This document shows, piece after piece, positions 36,566-49,004 of a stretch of DNA of 64,000 nucleotides. Position numbers and translations under genes: made by a program. Each line of letters opens with the position of its first letter. Position 1 is the first letter of the stretch. The stretch is from the NCBI GenBank assembly GCA_023078555.1, contig CM041202.1:806001-870000 (forward strand). Direction: 5' to 3'. This stretch comes from Ulva prolifera (Eukaryota > Chlorophyta > Ulvophyceae > Ulvales > Ulvaceae). The notes under the pieces are model-generated. The model was not told the DNA's origin and ran no database searches. It saw nothing but the letters and a program-made list of their open reading frames with translations.

Positions 36566-38383
36566 ATGGAAAATTCTGGAGCATACTTCGTTGGCAGGGC
36601 GGAGCTTCTGGCATGGATCAACAGCACGCTCGGCTTGCAGTACACTAAGGTCGAGCAGGTGCGATGTCCGGCATCGTTGCCGATGCCATTGGATTCCATG
36701 CCGCGGCTATTCAGCTAACAATACTCTGTTTACGCAGACTCACAATGGGGCAGTTGCGTGTCAGATTATGGATGCTCTGCACCACGGCGTGGTGCCGATG
36801 GGCAAGGTGACGCATCCCCGCAATCTGTGCTGCCGTACAAGGCAATTTTAACAGACTCTTGAGCACTGGAATACCACATTTTCCGTACTGATCGTGCTGC
36901 GTAGCTTCCCGGGGCGACGCGGAGTATCTGTGCCTGTTCTATCGGTTGACCTCGCGGGTAATGCAGGTCAAGTTCAGTGCATCAACGGAATACGACATGA
37001 TTAACAACTACAAGGTTCTTCAGTCTGTATTCAACAAACTGAATATATCTAAGGTATGGCTTGGCATCACTGGGCTTCGCGGATCTGTCAGTCATTCGCA
37101 TGTCTCTACCAACTGGCGTCCATCTGCAGTCAATAGATGTTAATAAACTCATCAAGGGTAAGCCTTTAGACAATATGGAGTTCATGCAATGGCTCAAAAG
37201 TCACTTTGACAAAGTCACAGCTGGTCAAGGAGTCCCTGATTACAATGGTCCAAGTAGAAGGTCGCAGACCAAAGGAGGCGCAGCGGCAGCGAGGGGCACA
37301 CAAGGTGCTCCGAATAGAGCAGTCAACACGAAGTACGATTCTTTCATCTTTTGTAGCCTGTGTGTGGCCGGTGCGCAGAGAATTGAACACTGTCTCTAGG
37401 GCACACAGACGCGAGGCCTAGGCTGCCAACTTCACTCCTTTGCCCGCTGCAATGACATTGGGCAGAGGCCGGCATGCTTCTTTCAATTTATATGTCTGTG
37501 GCTGGATCTACTGTAGCGTTGCAACTGCATCATTACATTAGAGTGTGCCGAAGCACTTGCCTCTACCATGCGTCAGTCCCCGCTAGTGAGCCATCGCTTT
37601 GAGATAGGCCCATCCATAGCTTGCATCAGTCCGTCACTGCTAGATTTTGATCACATATACTCACAGTCAGTCTTTTTCCTGCACAGATATCCATGCGTCA
37701 CATGACATGCTGTCACCAGTGAAAACGTCTGACTTGATTCTATTGTGACCAGGATGACATCACCAGCTACGCGCTCCGCAAGCGACCGGAGCTCAAGGAC
37801 CGGCGGTGCTCGTGCCCCAGCTCCGGCTCCAGCTGCAATGCCCAGCGGGCAGACCGTTGCGTCCCAAGATGACACAGCCTTGCATGATAAGATTCGGGAT
37901 CTGGAGAAGGGCCTGGCTGAGGCGTCTCAAAAAGAATCTGAGGTAACACAGGTGTGGTCATAATTTAATGGTTGTTGCACGACATGTATTCTGGCTATCA
38001 ATCTGGCTACTGTCGACAGGCACCCCAAAATGTGCATGGATGGCTTCATGTGCATGTTTTTTTCTGGGATAGAGACCTAAGTCTGAAGTAGTCTCTGACA
38101 TGTCGGAATCTATGAGGGCCTTATGTGCTCCTGTGTTGATCTGCGCCACGTTCAACAGATCTGTGCCACACTCAACAGCTGTGTGCAGGAACGCGACTTC
38201 TACTTTAGCAAGCTTCGAGAGATTGAGCTTCTATGCCAGCAGGATGGCATCAAGGAGGCATGGGACGTTATGCAGCATGTTGAGAACGTTTTGTACGCAG
38301 CCACAGAAGAGGAGGGAACACAGGCACGGTTAAGTGCGCTGGACGCGCTCAATGTTGCCACCGCAGTAGATGGCGCTGCGTAG
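36566..38383 (+). CDS. EB1: Microtubule plus-end-tracking protein EB1 (MAPRE family)
   Basis: Six exons join in phase: 36566-36658, 36738-36806, 36967-37053, 37130-37332 (phase 2, donor GTACGA), 37753-37942 and 38189-38383, giving 278 residues. Residues 1 to about 125 are the calponin-homology domain that binds growing microtubule ends: GAYFVGRAELLAWIN, VACQIMDALHHGVVPMGKV, EYDMINNYKVLQSVFNKLNI, VNKLIKGKPLDNMEFMQWLK. A basic Ser/Ala/Pro linker follows. Then comes a coiled-coil EB1 C-terminal domain (LHDKIRDLEKGLAEA, then ERDFYFSKLREIELLCQQ). The tail ends ATAVDGAA, with no EEY/F motif, so CAP-Gly partners that need a terminal aromatic residue should not bind. In Chlamydomonas EB1 also sits at the flagellar tip and basal bodies, in keeping with the dynein gene nearby. 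Confidence 0.93.
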
Positions 38384-40559
38384 GCACCTTGGGATGCCTG
38401 AGTGGCATCTGCCGCTGTCCACACACACATGCAAGTGGGCGCTTTGGCTGTTATGCCTCTAAATGCCTGCTCCAGTGCGCCATTGTCCGGCCTGTGCTGG
38501 GAGTGACATGTCTGGTCACACTTCGGACTGACAGCAGACGTACACCTCAAGCAGACTGCAGAGGGGAGAGACCTTGTGACACAATTCCAAAAGGTGGTGT
38601 GTATGTAGCCGATCATATGTGGCTTATGGGCCGATGGCAGATTTTCAGTGTTTTTTGCATGGGGCTGGTTGGGCTGTGACAGGGCATGTTGGCTGCATGG
38701 TCTGCTTTACATCAAAGATGCATATGACTAAGATGCACTTGCTTGTTTAGTGGTAGTCAAGCACGTTCAGCATGTGCATTTGTATCACCACTGCACAGCC
38801 ACACGTGAGCTTGTAGGCGAATCTGCCTCGGTGGTTCGCTCTCTTGCTTTATGCTGTGGTGTAGCATTCCCACTACCTGTCGGCAGCACATTGTCTGAGG
38901 GGATGGTGACTGCCAGATTTGGGGAAACTGTCGTTCGGCCGATGGTACATGCATGTCGCACCGGTGTCGCTTTAGTCACTGGGTAGGGGCAGGGGGTTCT
39001 AGGGGTAAGTGGGGCAAGGAAGATCTGAATAATGTAGTTTAGGATGCCGGTTCCCACATCATGGAGGGATAAGCTGACTCGAGCAGTTTCCATCTAGCGC
39101 TCGGGCCAGTGGGCCAGTGTGTCCGCCTCTGACCATTAATCCGATCTGTTGTTCAACTGACTTTTTGCTCTCTGTGTTGAATGTGTCATGACAAAACATC
39201 CGGTCTGCTTTTCATCTGACAGGACACACTGTCTGACATTCGGCTGCATGCAGCAACCTCCTTTGCAACCTTTGCCGCTGAACCTTGAGTATTTGTTAGG
39301 TATTGCGCTTCAAACAGAGTGGCATTGATGCCATTCGTTCAGCTGCTGCCAATTTACCTCGTTATCTCGAGGCCCTTCAGCTGTTCTATGCCAGCTGGCC
39401 TGGCATTGTCACCTGAGTATGTTTAATAAGGCACAGGGCAACGTCGGATCTCGACTCAGTAACTCTATTTGTTATCTCATGTACGCTTGACTATTTGATC
39501 CCTATTGCATCAGGCCTTGCGTCTTAGGTGAGTGAAGCACGGTTGTCTTAATGTTTGTGGCTAGCATCCGCGATGCTCTCAGTGACAAAGGAGTGTTGAA
39601 CGACAGTGTGGTATTGCGCAACTGTTTTGCAGTGTTCACAATGACATTCTTTCGATGTTGTAGGATCGTGATCGAATTGGTTTCAAACTATATTTACATG
39701 TGCCTCGAGCTGGCCTTGGCAATTTTGTGTGTGCATGTGTCGATTGCCAACAGCATGCTATGCCAGCCTCGGGTCTATGTGAAAGACCCGGCATGCACTT
39801 CCAGTTGGCTCATTGGTGGGCGCTACCTCCCGAGACCTTGCGTGCACTCCACTAAACTCAAAATTTTATATTACATAGAAAAGGGGGAAAATGGCAAGCT
39901 CAGCTAAGGAGGCACGGTACACACATTTCGCATGCTTCTGTGACACGCAGTCACCAAGCGTTCCCGCATTCAGCAGGAACATTGCTGGCATGCTCTTTAT
40001 GCATCACAGCCTCGACCACCGCATCGCTCACGCAATCCACTGACATACAATTCACGCCACGGCATGCACATGCATTGTCGCATCACTCCGCCAGCTGTGC
40101 CAGAGCCTGAAGAATCATGTAAAACCGCAGGCTCAGCCGGTTCGTACACTCTTGGGAGCCGCCAGCACCTCTGCCCGACGGGCCTGTGCCCTCTCAGCCC
40201 CCCTCCCACCCAGCCTCTGCCACTAGCAGCCACCCTCATTGTCCCCTTCAATCACGTGCCTCTCCCATGCATGCGCTGCAGCTATGCAGGACAGGTGTGG
40301 TTTATGCTGAGTCTACACACACCTCTTGCCTGCCCTCCCACACCACACCCGTGCACAGCCTTCACCTGCTTGTCCCTCCAGCCACGTCACACGCACGCAC
40401 CGCGGCTGTGTAGATCGTGTCTTCACCTTCGTCACTCACAGCCACGTCTGCTTTCAGCCCATGCGCGCATGGGTGTGCCTGTGGCCGCGCATGCACACAA
40501 CCGCAATCACGCCATGTGCAACCCGGCGGCCGAATCTCAGCCGGCTGATCCGGTCCGCC
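38384..40559. other. Gene-poor stretch
   Basis: EB1 3' region and the space up to the converging Ala/Cys-rich gene. Several open frames of 70-120 codons (for example 39551-39907, plus) have no family features or exon continuity. A G-rich patch lies near 38985-39020. No gene could be supported. Confidence 0.35.
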
Positions 40560-43364
40560 TCACGCGGCGGGGTTGTTGCAGAAGGCGATCTCGCCATCCC
40601 AGAAGCTCGGCGCCCTCCACAGCCTGTGCTTGCAGCGGTAGTCGCGCGAGTTGCGCTTCACGCAGCGGTAGTCGTCGTCGCAGCACGGCAGCACGGTGTC
40701 CATGCCGGAGCCGTAGCACTTGAAGTTGCTGACAACGCAGTTGCTGCTTGCAGAGGAGCACACGTCGAGGCTGACGCGACAGTCGCCGGTGCCTGTGGCC
40801 ACGGCCGATGCGATCGCCTCGGCGGTGACGACGATGATGCGCTCCTCCAGCGCCGTCTGGAAGTCACTGGCGAAATCTCCGCTGCCACCGACTGCACCCA
40901 CACCGTGCCCCGTCATGTAAGAGCAAAGCTTCTATGGCAATTGGCCCGCAACGGCCGGACTGCCCATGGCATGGCAATGGTGATGACGGGCACGCGCACG
41001 CACTGGCACGGCCACAGTGAACGTGTCGTGTGCACAACCCTGCCGCTGGCAAGTGTGACAGATCACCCTCACAGCAGCATACGGCAACCCACATTCTGGG
41101 GGTGGATGATGTTCACTTTTAACGGGGGGGGGGGGGGGGGGGTCGCACAGGCGCAGGTCTCAGCGTAGGCGTTCAGGCTCGCCTCGACCCAGATGGCGCC
41201 CCACACGCGCGCCTCAGCACCCGCCGCAACGTCGCAGTTACACGAGGAGGCCTCCGCCCAGGCGAAGGCAAAGGCCTCGGCCTGGGCTTCCGCGACCTCC
41301 TCGACGTCCGCCTGCGCCATGCCGCACGCCTGCGTATTCTCGCCGTTGGTGGCGCACCACACGTCAGCGGAGGCAAAGACCTCAACTAGCGCCGTGGCCG
41401 TGGCCTGCGCGATGACAGTCGTCTCGGCCTCCGCGATGTCGCCGTTGCATGCGTACGCGGCCGCATCGGCACCTGCGCACGAGCCAGAATGTTCACGTAT
41501 CTACCATGCTAAGTGTGCTTGCACCACGGTGTGACGCGTGGGGGTCTGTTGTGCGTTTGCGGGGAGTCGGGTCAGCTGACACCTGTTGGGAGGGGAGAGG
41601 TGTGGGGAGGCAGGAGAATCATTTAGATACTGCGGCAGGGTCGCTGAGGAGCCTACTCTGTGGTGGCTGATAGGCAGCGGGCGCCAATCGCGAGTGACGG
41701 ACAAACAAAGTCGATTCATGGAGGCATTTGGTGCAGGCAGTACGCAGGGCGATGGCTGCAGCAGGTGGTGGCGACAGGCGGGGGGCGCACCAGCCTGGGC
41801 GATCGCATCTGTCGCATAGGAGGTGGATTCCGTGAAGGCGAACGCGTCGCAGTTTGCGTACAGTTTGCCGACCTGCATCAGACAGCACAGAAGGTTGGAT
41901 TTCATGTCCGACCGGGACCACATATCTCCACGGGATCCTATTCACAGACGGCCATGCATGCACACCCTCTGCGCGGCCTTTTCGCGCAGCCTCCTGCGTG
42001 AGGTTGAGCCTTCCAGCTGGAGGATGGCCATAAACACCGCACTCAAAACCTGTCGCTCTCCGCTCAGAGCTGAAACAGTGCTGCATGTGCAAGCGGGCCT
42101 AATTCAAAGCAGCAGCGCAAGCCATGTATGGCCTGGGCACATGCATGAGTGCCAGTGCAAATGCAAATGATTCATGCAGGTTCCGGGGACAGGTGCCTGC
42201 ATGAGAGGCGTACATCTATCTCAGCGATGATACTGCCGGAGCAGCCGCCCTGCGCCTCGGCGTGTAGCGCCGTGGACAGCGTGACGATGATGTCTGCCAC
42301 CTTCTCCACAACTATGTCGCTCGTCACCTGCTTCAGATCTTGAGCCGAGGCGCCCGCGTCAGAGTACACATAGATCTACACAGTCAACGTCCACGGTGAC
42401 GCACTTCCGGATTCCGAATGGAACGGCATGGCACGGTGTCAGTCCGGCTGCTTACTGGCATGACTGCCAGATGAAAGCAGTGCTGCGGCAGCTATACGAT
42501 CGTGCAACAGGGCGCTGAGTTGTCAACACCAAGCCCGCGCTCTGAGCAAGGTTCCGGAGCCTGCGCGAGGGTGTGCACGCATGGGCACAGCTCCTTCAGG
42601 CTGCTTGGTACAAGATAATGCAGCGTGCAGTACCGCGAGGCAGCATGCGCCTGGGCCACAGGAGGGGGAGGCCCGCACGTCAGTCCACGCCTCTGCGACG
42701 GCGTCCGCGATGAGCAGGTTTGACACGCTGACAAACGTGTCTGCCACCACCGAGCAGCTGTCGCAGACTGTCACGTCCGCCCAGACGCCGGCGATCGCCT
42801 CGCCGAGCGCCTCGGCACGGTCCTGCGCGTACGCGTATGCCTGGGCGCGCGCGTCCGCCGACCCCTGCGTCTCGCACTGCGCCACGACCTCCGCGAAGGC
42901 CTCGGCGACGGCATACGCGACATCAGTCGCCTGCGTCGTGACGTCGAGCTCCACAGAGGTCGTGTTACCACACACCCTCTCAGAGATCTCCTGCCCTGTA
43001 TGTACGTTCCACCGTCAACGCCAGCCTGATCACGTGCTGTTGTCTGACTGCTTCTGCGGGCACCGGGATCCCCATGAATAAAGTATGCCTGCGGACCAAC
43101 TCCGACGATCGGCGGAGCAGCCGCGCCAGGGCTGTGCTAGAAGCGCAGGCTGCAGGGCACGCTGTGGTCGGCATCCCCGCTTGTCCACATGCATGCACAC
43201 ATTCACGCACGCACGCATGGCCACAGGGGCCTGGAAGACGCCGTGCAGGTGGCGGCCAGCTCTGCGGCTGCGCCACCGTCAGGGCTCTTGTCCTCTCTTG
43301 GGTTCATAGCAAGGTGGCAGAAAGTTCACCGGACGTCGAAGTGCACAATCAGGGGGGCATGAGT

Positions 43365-43401
<37 letters not shown>

Positions 43402-43532
43402 CGGCGTACATGCTTCAACGAATGCACTCTTGCTGTCAGAGGTTGCGAAGGACTTGGCCGTGACGCTGCAGTACGCCGACGAGAAGTTGACGTCGTTCGA
43501 GCTGCCGCCGCTGGACGACGCTGCCCACACCC
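40560..43532 (-). CDS. Ala/Cys-rich repetitive protein, probably secreted (5' end missing)
   Basis: Six exons join with perfect phase agreement: 43532-43410, 42995-42679, 42375-42214, 41872-41791, 41472-41149 and 40891-40560 (stop TGA), about 446 residues. The body is built of alternating Ala stretches such as AYAVAEAFAEVVAQC, AQAYAYAQDRAEALGEA and AQAEAFAFAWAEASSCNC, separated by regularly placed Cys. The last 70 residues are Cys-rich (CYGSGMDTVLPCCDDDYRC, CVKRNSRDYRC) and end FCNNPAA. Many Cys and no cytoplasmic motif point to a secreted or cell-wall protein. The exon carrying a signal peptide was not found upstream of 43532. Function is unknown; resemblance to alga-specific expanded families is from memory only. 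Two introns open with C runs of 37 and 19 bases, another with C6. Confidence 0.62.
41124..41142 (-). repeat. Poly-C run (19) just inside an intron donor
   Basis: On the minus strand the exon ends at 41149, the donor reads GTGCGA, and C19 follows directly. Confidence 0.9.
43365..43401 (-). repeat. Poly-C run (37) just inside an intron donor
   Basis: On the minus strand the exon ends at 43410 and the donor reads GTACGCCG, followed by C37 (36-38 given likely sequencing slippage). Confidence 0.9.
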
Positions 43533-46500
43533 CTGCACACCCGCTCAGCCATGAGGGCACATAAGAACGCACATGTGCATGTACCACAGCCGGTTACGGC
43601 AGGCCTGGCCATGGATGCGCGTGTCGGGCAGTTAAGAGGCTGCTGAGGGAGGTTTCGATGCTTGCGTGGCAGTTGCTCTACGCAGCGGGGTGTGATGCAG
43701 CCAAGCAACAGACACACGCTTCCACAGGGATGCCTGCACGGAGCATAGGCAGGCGCATGATGATTGATTGGCATGGCCGGATGCAGATATTTGAAATCAG
43801 AGTCTGTGTATCACTGTGCAGCTTTGCTGATTCATGTTCCCATGCATCCACTGCAGGCTGATACTTTAGGAAGGCACTATATCTCAAGCAGCCCACCACA
43901 AGCAGTGGAACCGGTGCTACGGCTGGCAAGGCATAGCGAGAGTTGTTGAAAATAATCTCAATGAATGAACATGTCTCCTGTGGCTATGCTTCCCGCATGT
44001 TACACCACACCGCCCATGAGGCCGCGTGCACGCAACGGGGCGCGACTCGCGCAACTGCGTGGAGAATCGAGGAGAAACTGCACTGCTGCACGTCAAATGT
44101 GATGTGTAATGATTGCTTGCATGCATATCCTGCTGATGACTGACATCTCGTGTGCATTGAATGCTGTTGGCGGAAGCCAACCGCCTCGATCCTACGATGC
44201 GATCGCAGCTGTATGTGTGCTTGCCAGGTAGACACAGCAGACAAGTGAAACAGGCGTCCGGCTGCAACATAGAAACTGAAGAGTGCAACGTGTGGCTGTC
44301 CACGCGAATCCAAACCCGTGTGTGGCTACAGGCTGTCACAGAGCTCTGCAGAGATGTGCCGTGTGCTGCATGCATCAGCAGGAGCCTTACAAATGCCGCA
44401 CGCGACGTGAGCGGCATGAGGTCACGCCAGCGACGCTGCATGCACACAGAGGCTGCACTTCGCTAGATCAACATAATATCCCGAACCTCGCGTATGTGTC
44501 CACGCGGGCGCTTTGCATCACGATGTTTGTCACGACAAGCCGTGTCGGCGTATCGAAGCGCTGACGTTCGACAGCGCGCACGCTTGCGCTGCGCGCATGC
44601 CGCGGGTAAGGAAAGGGCCCCATGGCGCAGTCACGCAACAAGGGTACTGTCGGACAACCGCGGTGTCTTTGGAGCAACGGGGCGCAGCGTGGAGGTTTTG
44701 GACCGTGTGTACGTACCGGTGCTGCTGGACACGATAGCCGCGGCAGCGCAGCCAAGGCTAAAGCGCTTCAGAGACAGCATGCTGAGATTTCCTCAGTCAG
44801 ACTCAACCAGGTCAGATGTTCTCCTGTCTCGTTCGAGCCCTGCACACCAGAGCCGCGGGTCACCTTACACATGCTGCTTCTGGAATTATGCCATCCCGCT
44901 TCACCAGCGTCATGCGAACGATGCTGCTGCAGCACAACCTCGAGCGGCAGCCTCGACGCGACCATATGAAAGCTAAAACATGGTGTATCGGTATCAAATA
45001 GGTCAGCATGGGACATGCGATGTGTCGAACTGCTGCATCGAGGCCGGCCACGTGTGATGCCGAAACGATGCCCGCTCGTCAGATCGCGCCACGCAGGTAC
45101 CCGCGTGAACAACTGCTGCAGCTGGCCATCACCAGCAATAGTTATACTAGAGTAGTATCAATTTGAAGCTACTCACCTGCAGGCTCTGGGTGACGCTGTG
45201 GAGATCTCCGGAATCGAAGAGTCACACGATCACGACTGGACCTCAAGCATGCACTGCTATGGAGCCTACAAAACTGGCTGTTTCATTCGCCGCACGGCAG
45301 CACTGGAAGGTTCGTTATGACTTTTCAGGCCGTTGAGCGAGTGGGCTACTTATATAACGCGCACGACGCCCATCACGGCTGCGGCTAGCGCTGTCCCGTA
45401 TGAATGGAGCATGCTCGTGCAAGCAGCATCACACATGGCCGCCATGCACGGAGAATGCTCAAATCCACTTCACATGCGTCAAGCTTGCTGCACAGCGAAG
45501 CATTATGGGCGGCATGGCATGGCGCGATGCGTGACTCCATGCTGCCCAGGAGTCGCGTTTCCTCGACCGCGCGCAGGTGCAGCTGCTTGGTGACGTGCCA
45601 TGGCGCCAGGCAGGCCCTCATCTTGTGCGAGAGGGTGCACAGTAGGCTGCGGAAGTGACAGCCTCCGCTATACTGAGGTATCTCGAGATCCGAATTTTAT
45701 CTGGGAAGTCGATGAACAACTTGATCAAGTTCGAACTGCTGCATGTCTGTGCTCCAGCTTGCAAGGGGCAAGGTTGTCTACAGTGGAGAGTGCTGAGTGC
45801 CAGTGGCGATGGTGCCTTGGGATATGTAATATTGCTCTGACTCGGATGGGGTGTGGCTTCATTGTTCTGGTTTCCTGCGAGGTTCCTGTGCTGCTACCTG
45901 CCTGTCCAACGTTGTTCTTGTACCACAAGCACAGGGACATGGCCATGGGTGCTTGCAGCCCCCCAGGCTCATGCCTGTGCCAACATGTGCACAAGTCGTC
46001 TAGCAGTGTACATGTCAGCAAGAAGTTGGACCTGGGCCATGTACATCGCCGCCAAACGTTTGAACCCCTGCAGCAACACCGCCAGTGTTGCAGCATGCTG
46101 CGCTGCGCTGATCATGAAGTTTTAATCAACATGTTATAACTAATTAGACGTACTGACGTCCAGTTCTTTGGAGACTGCGCCACTGACTGGAGCCGTCAGA
46201 GGCAGTTGAGCAGTTGTTGGTGCACCCTGACATAGCATGCAGCTTGTCCTCCATGCACGCCTCCGTTTTACAAGGACGCAGCGAGCGAGGTAGGTAGCAC
46301 CGCGGGCAACAACCAGGGGAACCGCACACCCACGCAACCAGAAACACGCAGCACATACCAACACACCCACGCATGTGATTGCGCAATCGCCCACTGTCAG
46401 CACCCGCCCTGGCCGCAGCCACAGACACACTGGCACAGAGACATGCCCCCATACCCCACACCCACAATCATACCCGCACGCCCACCCCCATCCGCAACCC

Positions 46501-47115
46501 TGTCCCACAGCCCGGCCCCAGAGCCCCGAAAGCACACGCAGCCCAGGCTGCAAAGGCAAACACACAGAGGCACGTACAACAGAGGCACAGCTGTCTAGAG
46601 GCACGTACAACAGTCACCGAGAATCCAAGACATTGCCTGTGCTAGGCAACGTCTACACAGGTCGTCGCTCATATGCCACTCATATTTACAAGCGTCCACG
46701 CTCATGCACGGTCGCTTACGCAGGCTCTTATTTACCCCCCCATTTTCCGCATATATATGAGCGGAAGATTTTCGATATGAGCGAGTTTGTTTTTCACGAG
46801 ATGTACAACTTTTGTATTTTCGGCACCAGCAGTGCGAGTTTGAATAGCACCATGTGCATTTGTGTAAGTGTGCTTGCCCGGGCAGTACCCCTGATTGTGG
46901 GGGGTATGCACCGTCATGTACGTGACTGCAGGCTGCAGCTTGGTGGCCAGCAGTCTACCCAGAACAGGCTGTATGCCATGCCCAACAGCAAAGCCACTCG
47001 TGGCCTTGCTGCAGGCGCATGGCACACCCCCCCTCTGCGTGGCCCTGCTCACTGCACCCGCCGCACGCGAGCTGCGTCTGTACGAGCTGCATTGGAGGTG
47101 GTCAGCCCCTCATGT
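43533..47115. other. Region without a supported gene
   Basis: It may hold the 5' exon(s) of the Ala/Cys-rich gene on the minus strand. On the plus strand, 44650-44815 reads EVLDRVYVPVLLDTIAAAAQ and on, faintly like a dynein-tail segment (see findings). Bases 46420-46560 are a CA-rich low-complexity tract (repeated CACACCC/CCCACA). No complete gene could be built. Confidence 0.3.
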
Positions 47116-47568
47116 GGCACAGCCCAAGCGGCTTCCGCCTGGGCTGTCACTAGTGGTGCATGCATATGCGTCATCGGCACAGCCCAAGCGGCTTCCGCCT
47201 GGGCTGTCACTGGTGGTGCATGCATATGCGTCATCGGCACAGCCCAAGCGGCATCCGCCTGGGCTGTCACTAGTAGTGCATGCATATGCGTCATCGGCAC
47301 AGCCCAAGCGGCTTCCGCCTGGGCTGTCACTGGTGGTGCATGCATATGCGTCATCGGCACAGCCCAAGCGGCTTCCGCCTGGGCTGTCACTGGTGGTGCA
47401 TGCATATGCGTCATCGGCACAGCCCAAGCGGCTTCCGCCTGGGCTGTCACTGGTGGTGCATGCATATGCGTCATCGGCACAGCCCAAGCGGCTTCCGCCT
47501 GGGCTGTCACTAGTGGTGCATGCATATGCGTCATCGGCACAGCCCAAGCGGCTTCCGCCTGGGCTGTG
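47116..47568. repeat. 60-bp minisatellite, eight tandem units
   Basis: Units start at 47116 and repeat every 60 bases to 47536; the eighth is cut short. The core is GGCACAGCCCAAGCGGCTTC followed by CGCCTGGGCTGTCAC. Units differ only at a few sites (ACTAGTGG or ACTGGTGG; CTTCCGCC or CATCCGCC). The period is a multiple of three, and five of six frames stay open, so long open frames across it (such as 46375-47646) are not evidence of a gene. Confidence 0.97.
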
Positions 47569-49004
47569 CCGCAAGCGTGCAAGGCTGTGAGGCTCCTACC
47601 TGCCATGGCTCCGAGTCCGTGCAATTGCTGTTTCGAGCTCGTCTGAAGCTGTTCGGGCAGGCTGCAGCCCCCTTGAAGAAAGTAACCTGTATGCATTGTT
47701 CCTTGTCAACCCATACAGCGTTGTAGCAGTTGCAATTGACAATTGTACACGTACCTGATGTGTCAATGACTCGACGCACGCTGTCGCATTGTCGTAGCTG
47801 ATGGGACAAACAGGTCATACTCAGGTCTCTCGATGCCAAACGCCGAACCATGTATGAACTGACCTGCACAAGTAGCTGGGCGACCTGGTCAACCGTCGAT
47901 GCCTGAACAAACAAACGATCTGCACAGCCGGTGTTACTGGACCGAAGCCTGAATGCATACGAGTAGGAAACATACTACCTTACTGATCATCGGTCAAAAT
48001 TGTGTTCTGTGTCTCTCCCATCCATTTGCGCTGAGATGTGTCGTCTCTGCCTCTTGATCGTCAGTGGCGGTTTCTCGTAACTGTCAAAAGTCAATCACCT
48101 GCATTGGCCTCACATTAGTCTGCTTCGTCCGCAGGTTCGTGCTTTCGCCGTTTGACAACCAACAGTTGCCTGCGTTGTTACGCCACGATACTACCGACGA
48201 CGCCTGACAACGCGATCTGGCACTGATGGATTATCATGACATAATCGCAGCCATTTAAATGCCATGTGATGGACGCTATATGCAAGGCGGGGGGCGCTCT
48301 ATGGCGCACCAGGTACCCCTTTCTCGTCATAATGAACGGTGCTAAGAGGACGGTATGACAATCACCCACACTTTATCCATCTGTCGAGTAGAAACGTACT
48401 TGTGAAGACATATATCCTCTGCAGCGATGGTACCTCCCTGCACTGCGGTGCAGCAGCGTTAACGATCAAAAAGGGCGCAATTCTTATCTTCCGGAGCGCA
48501 CACAACCGACGAAGTGGCATAATAAGATTATCCATGAGGATGCGGTTTGGAAGCTGACATGTACTGATCTGATTTCGTCATGGCTGCGTTAGGCGGAGCC
48601 TTCCGTTGACTCGTTTTGTGACAACGGGGCACTCGCGGCCCGTGTAGCCATGGCCACCGGTGTCGCGTGTGCGTTCTCCTGGGTACCCATCACATCTCTG
48701 CTAAAGTCCGTCTCGGCATATCATGTTGGTTTTGGCGTTTTCTTTGGAAATCACGCTCGTTTACTTCTTCTTCTGTGGGGCGGTGTTCACCACAAGGCCG
48801 TCAGACGTCACTTGTACTTTTTGCCTGCAGCAAAGCATCTGTACATATTCACGACGTTGATTATAGACGCCTCGTGACACCCCCTCCGGCGAGTACTCAG
48901 TTGGAAGAGTTACCGACCGGACTGCAGATGTGAAAAGGCCGCACGAGTAATCTACCAGTCCGTGCGCTAGCGATCCGCCCCGCTGCTGTTTCAAATTTGG
49001 ATGA
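47569..49004. other. Spacer before the transposon-like gene
   Basis: No recognisable gene. If the downstream transposon is complete, its left terminal inverted repeat should lie here, but none could be seen by eye. Confidence 0.3.

Noticed and set aside
39551-39907. 118-codon plus-strand frame with a hydrophobic middle
   Set aside because: No family resemblance, no exon context, and typical of chance frames in this A+T-richer spacer.
41069-41362. Poly-proline tail continuing an exon of the Ala/Cys-rich gene
   Set aside because: The proline run is the translation of the intronic C19 tract. Splicing at GTGCGA before it restores phase with the next exon.
43436-43929. Minus-strand frames upstream of the Ala/Cys-rich gene as its signal-peptide exon
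   Set aside because: No frame had a Met followed by a convincing hydrophobic core and a phase-1 donor.
46375-47646. 423-codon plus-strand open frame
   Set aside because: It is open mainly because it crosses the CA-rich tract and the 60-bp minisatellite, whose units lack stops in several frames. No domain or exon context supports a gene.
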